A DNA stretch of 64,000 bases from Streptosporangium amethystogenes (GTDB lineage: Bacteria; Actinomycetota; Actinomycetes; Streptosporangiales; Streptosporangiaceae), in NCBI RefSeq assembly GCF_000721075.1, contig NZ_JOEQ01000011.1:192128-256127 (forward strand), written 5' to 3'. Below, in pieces: positions 63,501-64,000 of this stretch (its first letter is position 1; each line of letters opens with the position of its first letter). The notes below the pieces were generated by a model, which did no database searches, had not been told where the DNA came from, and saw only the letters and a list, made by a program, of their open reading frames with translations. A program made the position numbers and the translations under genes.

Positions 63501-63614
63501 GCCCTTGCCCTCCCAGATCAGTCCCGTGCCCTGCCCGGACGCCGCCGGGTCATGCTCAACCTGGACCCACAGACGCGAGCCACGCGAGCCGGGATCACTG
63601 ACCTTCGCATACAC
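54531..63614 (-). CDS. Giant RHS-repeat protein with CX9C-array tip
   Basis: About 3027 aa in this frame; the true start lies further upstream, cut off by a frame break at 63624. Order: repeated beta modules of about 117 aa (1-650; VEVEHDP, GQG-GLIWSG, VQVP-GKLTDG); linker; RHS start (SRTYNSLDPRTDGIFGAGWT, about 790); LamG domain (about 985-1225); YD repeats (about 1240-2550); RHS core ending YAYANDNPLTNIDPDGHK (about 2644). The 383-residue tip has eleven CX9C motifs, a hydrophobic segment and a short polar end. Such proteins are exported, and the tip is normally the toxin or effector released by self-cleavage at the core. Confidence 0.88.
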   Translation of the reverse strand: MYAKVSDPGSRGSRLWVQVEHDPAASGQGTGLIWEGKGAAASDSGANAWVQVPTGKLTDGMKIRWRVRGETTTGAIGPWTDWLTTTIDLHKPSVAGLSMTPATWNAGAWTAAAASPWLYAKVTDPENRDSLLAVEIEHDPTGTGQGSGLIWAGKSAQQSRSGDNAWVQVPAGKLTDGTKIRWRARGETARGIAGPWSDWTQARIDLTKPSVESLGMDPALPGSASWTAGTVTPWLYARVTDPENRSSKLNVEVEHDPAVVAQGSGLIWSGASDKQYASGTIAWAVVPAGKLTDGWQVRWRARATTSSGVASPWSDWITARIDTKIFRTIPPGPVVDKMSVPVGQLVSGQWILPSVSPAFTATISDADRRPGVLEAEVEHDPSATGQGSGLIWSGQGKTFRETCFTGQACSASHQSPVVTGVQNGWLIRWRVRAVVQSTDSPGALVAGPWSQWQTGRVDTSKPVVSEVTAAVPPPASAGCKHPRWYASGGNAWVQVPTGKLTDGMKIRWRVRGVTTGGAEGVWSAWQTATIDLTRPSVDGLGMSPAIRGASSWTAESLTPWMYAKVTDPENRPSKLNVEVEHDPAKTGQGTGLIWSGSSDKEYASGTNAWAVIPAEKLTDGWYIRWRARATTTSGAAGPWSEWVYANVSALPFESFSPANNSQVGTLTPVLSANARPFNKGEVKYWFQICAGTAPNWRWCKDSAEKTEDWTKEGTWQVNDKRLKWGETYSWMAKAATTYTTVTSSWRTFTPVPEQGSINGLLAAGTQGREFNHTSGNFAHTATDAGMAAVGPSLSVSRTYNSLDPRTDGIFGAGWTTRWDMRIEVEPTGSLLVTYPGGEQMRFAPMGNGTFAPPQGTFATLAAEQAGGWRLMDKSATSYWFDASGLLTKITDHRGRAQELTRGTDGKLTKVTATGGRSLTFTWAGSHVASVSTDPVNGNPLTWTYTYEGDQLAKVCPPTSATACNSYTYGAGSRYKSVITDSRPEYHYRLNEAETRTGTTVASAAGWNITEEQAKLNGATPADLGTQVPGALAGSPDTAMRFKGAATSTFVQLPRNAVSGQGGELAVEAWFKTTASGTVIGMQNTADNTPSASIPVVYVGTDGKLRGQFFTGLSTIAHTPITSSSAVNDGAWHHVVLSATEAKPATSSTPAEHTQTLYLDGLAVGTLAGEIQHGDMWETRIGSGHASSAWPFTTSAAAVFPFNGDIDEVAVYGKPLGVAAAARHFAAGKSQPQLTQVTLPSGRAWVVNTYNPDGGRLATQVDANGGKWTLAEPVYEKQTTLSTFMTVKVTDPLNGVVTYVADAQRGYRPVSETDQVGATTKWAYDVGGFPAKMIDANGNVMEAAFNERGNLLSKKTCRTADKCHTEYYDYFVDVDKPFDPRNDAKVGQRDARSGSATDETYKTSWTYSAFGEEIKATTPATDGFPAGRSTSKTYTDGTEPAVGGGMTPAGLVKSAKDFKENETTYAYTAAGDLAMEALPSGLVKKYTHDALGRVTATTEISKAHPEGVTTTITYDGLGKVLTKTGPGIKNEVTGKTHTLQWSATYDADGLLLTETNADLTGGDAVRTATYTYDAYGRQETITGSEGAVTRFGYDHKGQKVASTDPRGATLAYTYTPRGEPATTVLKGWTGSPLDPQPAADVVMESFAYDPAGRMASKTDAMGRTITYSYQADNLPFEQIAKGAKLNGSGTGRDVVLDSRVYDAAGQLTRQTTGGGTLRIDTAYDAAGRITSQVVDPETLARKTTFAYDANNNVTKVTRTGAGTTRTEVSEFEYDVLNQPTKQTVRNDGADLVTTLTVDDRGLVTAMTDPRGNATGANAADFTTNVTYDAGKLPVLLQLPGVQVERNGGAAVSERPTSKLSYNTFGETTHQVDPEGRTATATYDRAGRVLTQTAPAYTPPGGQPITPTMTAEYDAAGQLIKATTPRGQTTTAFYDALGRKVKVTDPPANGAAAGTWTFGYDLLGESLWTVDPSGARSEATYDGLGRQITLTTIERKPTPGIYVTKLEYDDAGRLTKTTRPTGDASTRAYDAAGALIKHTDGLGNATAFGYDLAGRATTTTNALGITSRALYDLAGRKIETHELDANGTVLRTRKIGYDSAGNPISSTSGEGHTVTRSFDAANRMTQLVEPVAASEQITSTFGYDAAGAQTRATNGRGNSTYTTYNSLGLVEKVIEPATAQHPDLKDRTWTATYDAGGNPIVTLAPGGVRVERAFDELNRLIEQAGTGAEAETEAKTFGYDQAGRLITANDLTFTLNDRGQLLKTNSAVAGDLNVYAYDANNRLVQRTDGTGTSTFIWDNGDRLTQSVDPVSATAIDYSYDKANRLTGMAYGTGGARRTYGYDDLNRLTKDQLTTSAGGAIASIAYGYDLDDNMTSKTTAGTAGAGKNTYTYDWNNRLTSWTGPDGATTDYGWDAAGNRIKAGDKTYSYDERNRLTSGDGRTYTYTARGTLAEEGNGQVRITKFDAFDRMVTDDGVQYDYDALDRVETRAHSGKTQRMAYDGVTNNLVTVTDAATGNKTAMFGRDALGRTLGLSDGAGAQLAFCDLRGDLIGAFTATGTSLIDSVAYNPFGEVVTRTGTAHTLGYQGGYTDPSTGKINMAARWYQPATGSFVSRDTLTQSPDPSIQLNRYAYANDNPLTNIDPDGHKAKPKKAKTSNPVDTYGECKQQKKKSKTCGEIIADHGRCVKDYGKSNCTEAEREYTNCRKENNKNSCSGTKDVYGDCRADSKSHMGLTSAGGSKAACRDAGAAYGECLPKAGRTDKKLCRDVSDNYIECRSQGTRRADCNADAENYQQCRQDNTQGYGKGMCEQGSQLYRDCLRNRRANQDMCSTASDDYMECRKSSAPGGRQLLDHATCRPYAEGYVTCRNTSFKGGKHGADFCNGVQDGTLGCLKVKSAKDCSVVDDWYMKCAQKYGESGCVGDTGRSGSDCPPAKSVADAADWTCEYYLSNQDAAMLKTILEYTTWGAGICTMFIAVTNLVGVGCALIGGFTGAFMMAVDAANKGHGVVITYRITNGHESLMVGSQQPGRG
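54894..55601 (-). repeat. Eleven tandem CX9C motifs (CHCH-like) in the RHS tip
   Basis: Consecutive motifs begin C-GEIIADHGR-C, C-TEAEREYTN-C, C-SGTKDVYGD-C, C-RDAGAAYGE-C, C-RDVSDNYIE-C, C-NADAENYQQ-C, C-EQGSQLYRD-C, C-STASDDYME-C, C-RPYAEGYVT-C, C-NGVQDGTLG-C, C-SVVDDWYMK-C. All have exactly nine residues between cysteines, and nine of the eleven have Tyr three residues before the second Cys. Spacers are 8-19 residues, charged and Gly/Ser-rich. A lone preceding Cys (DTYGEC) marks a half motif. Confidence 0.9.
61680..63614 (-). repeat. Tandem beta-module array at the RHS N-terminal part
   Basis: About six modules of roughly 117 aa (350 bases) with the recurring core TPWLYAKVTDPENR, VEVEHDP, GQGSGLIWSG, VPAGKLTDG, IRWRAR, GPWSDW. 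DNA identity between modules is high, and two junctions (near 62165 and 63625) look recombined. These resemble the repeat modules found before RHS cores in other actinomycetes and likely form a stalk. Confidence 0.75.
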
Positions 63615-63623
63615 CCACGGCGT

Positions 63624-64000
63624 GACCCGCCGGTGGTGACGCCACGAACGCGCCAGCGGATCTTCATGCCGTCGGTGAGTTTCCCGGTCGGGACCTGTAC
63701 CCAGGCGTTACCGCCCGAGGCGTACGCGGTTGCGCCCTTGCCGGACCAGATCACCCCCGTGCCCTGCCCCGGGGCGGCCGGATCGTGTTCGATCTCCGCG
63801 TCCAGCACCAGCTTCGCCCCGCCGGCGTCACTGACCTTCGCGTACAACCACGGCGTAGCCGAAGCCAGCGTCCAGGACTCGGCACCACGCGTAGCCGGCA
63901 CCGCTCCCAAACCATTGCCCGCAGTCCCGCTCACCTCGACCGTGGCCGCCTGCCACTCCGACCACGGACCCGCCACCCCGGAGGAGGTGGAGGTGCGCAC
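63624..64000 (-). CDS. Upstream part of the RHS gene, out of frame with the rest
   Basis: The minus strand from the window edge reads GPWSEWQAATVEVSG, SWTLASATPWLYAKVSDAGG, AEIEHDPAAPGQGTGVIWSG, VQVPTGKLTDGMKIRWRVRG, VTTG, another module of the same array. At 63624-63628 it joins TPWVYAKV in a different frame, skipping about 50 residues expected between these blocks. The start codon is outside the window. Either an out-of-frame deletion between repeats or a repeat collapse in the assembly. Confidence 0.65.

Noticed and set aside
1..64000. tRNA or rRNA genes
   Set aside because: I saw no cloverleaf with conserved TTCRA arm or any rRNA-like stretch; a covariance search would settle it.

Overview
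The window is high-GC actinomycete chromosome, most like a Streptosporangiales genome (Nonomuraea, Streptosporangium or Actinomadura type). The evidence is the family mix: Scr1-type XRE regulators with DUF397 partners, DUF6879 and DUF6082 proteins, ECF sigma/CU044_5270 pairs, NACHT and TPR STAND proteins, DUF6571 and giant RHS proteins, and many GTG/TTG starts with 1-8 base gene overlaps. It is an accessory region: complete small operons alternate with many remnants of mobile elements and defence genes.

Layout. 1-1861: 3' part of a DUF499 ATPase of the kind found in phage-defence islands. 2121-7703: two copies of a three-gene cassette (89-aa protein, DUF6879, DUF6082) in opposite orientation, flanking a DUF397 + XRE pair and an anti-sigma-like ATPase. 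7704-9055: gene relics and a helical protein. 9284-10891: ECF sigma and its coupled partner behind a perfect stem-loop. 11090-14023: very long secreted M20/PepV-like protein. 14147-16875: damaged NUDIX gene, an opposing hypothetical, and a 4-TM protein + XRE + quinone-oxidoreductase operon. 16910-19859: relics of a sigma regulator, an ISAs1 transposase, a cassette gene, an Mrr-type gene and a MITE-like palindrome, with two members of an unknown small family.

20484-24454 is a compact lower-GC operon: membrane protein, DapF-like epimerase, di-iron desaturase-like membrane enzyme and D-amino-acid-oxidase-like flavoprotein. This looks like an uncharacterised amino-acid-derived pathway. 24529-29486: membrane protein, a TPR STAND protein lacking its P-loop, and a membrane NACHT ATPase. 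29742-31152: ECF sigma with Sigma_reg-type membrane anti-sigma. 31480-35690: caspase relic, LamG/FN3 exoprotein, and nested IS630, group II intron and IS3 fragments. 35694-42671: LysR/MFS pair, TnpB relic, secreted protein, HxlR/oxidoreductase pair, ankyrin protein, further relics. 42672-48068: Ser/Thr kinase, PQQ beta-propeller and membrane protein. 48441-50965: TROVE/vWA-like plus ARPP-2-like operon. 51008-54523: WXG-like protein, lipoprotein, DUF6571 protein and a two-TM protein. 54531-64000: giant RHS gene running off the window.

The most unusual feature is in the RHS protein. Its C-terminal tip carries eleven consecutive CX9C motifs, each usually with Tyr three residues before the second Cys. 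This spacing is the signature of CHCH (twin CX9C) helical hairpins known mainly from mitochondrial intermembrane-space proteins. A hydrophobic segment follows. Several genes are broken by single-base indels, most of them in homopolymer runs, so base-level assembly accuracy should be checked before calling them pseudogenes.
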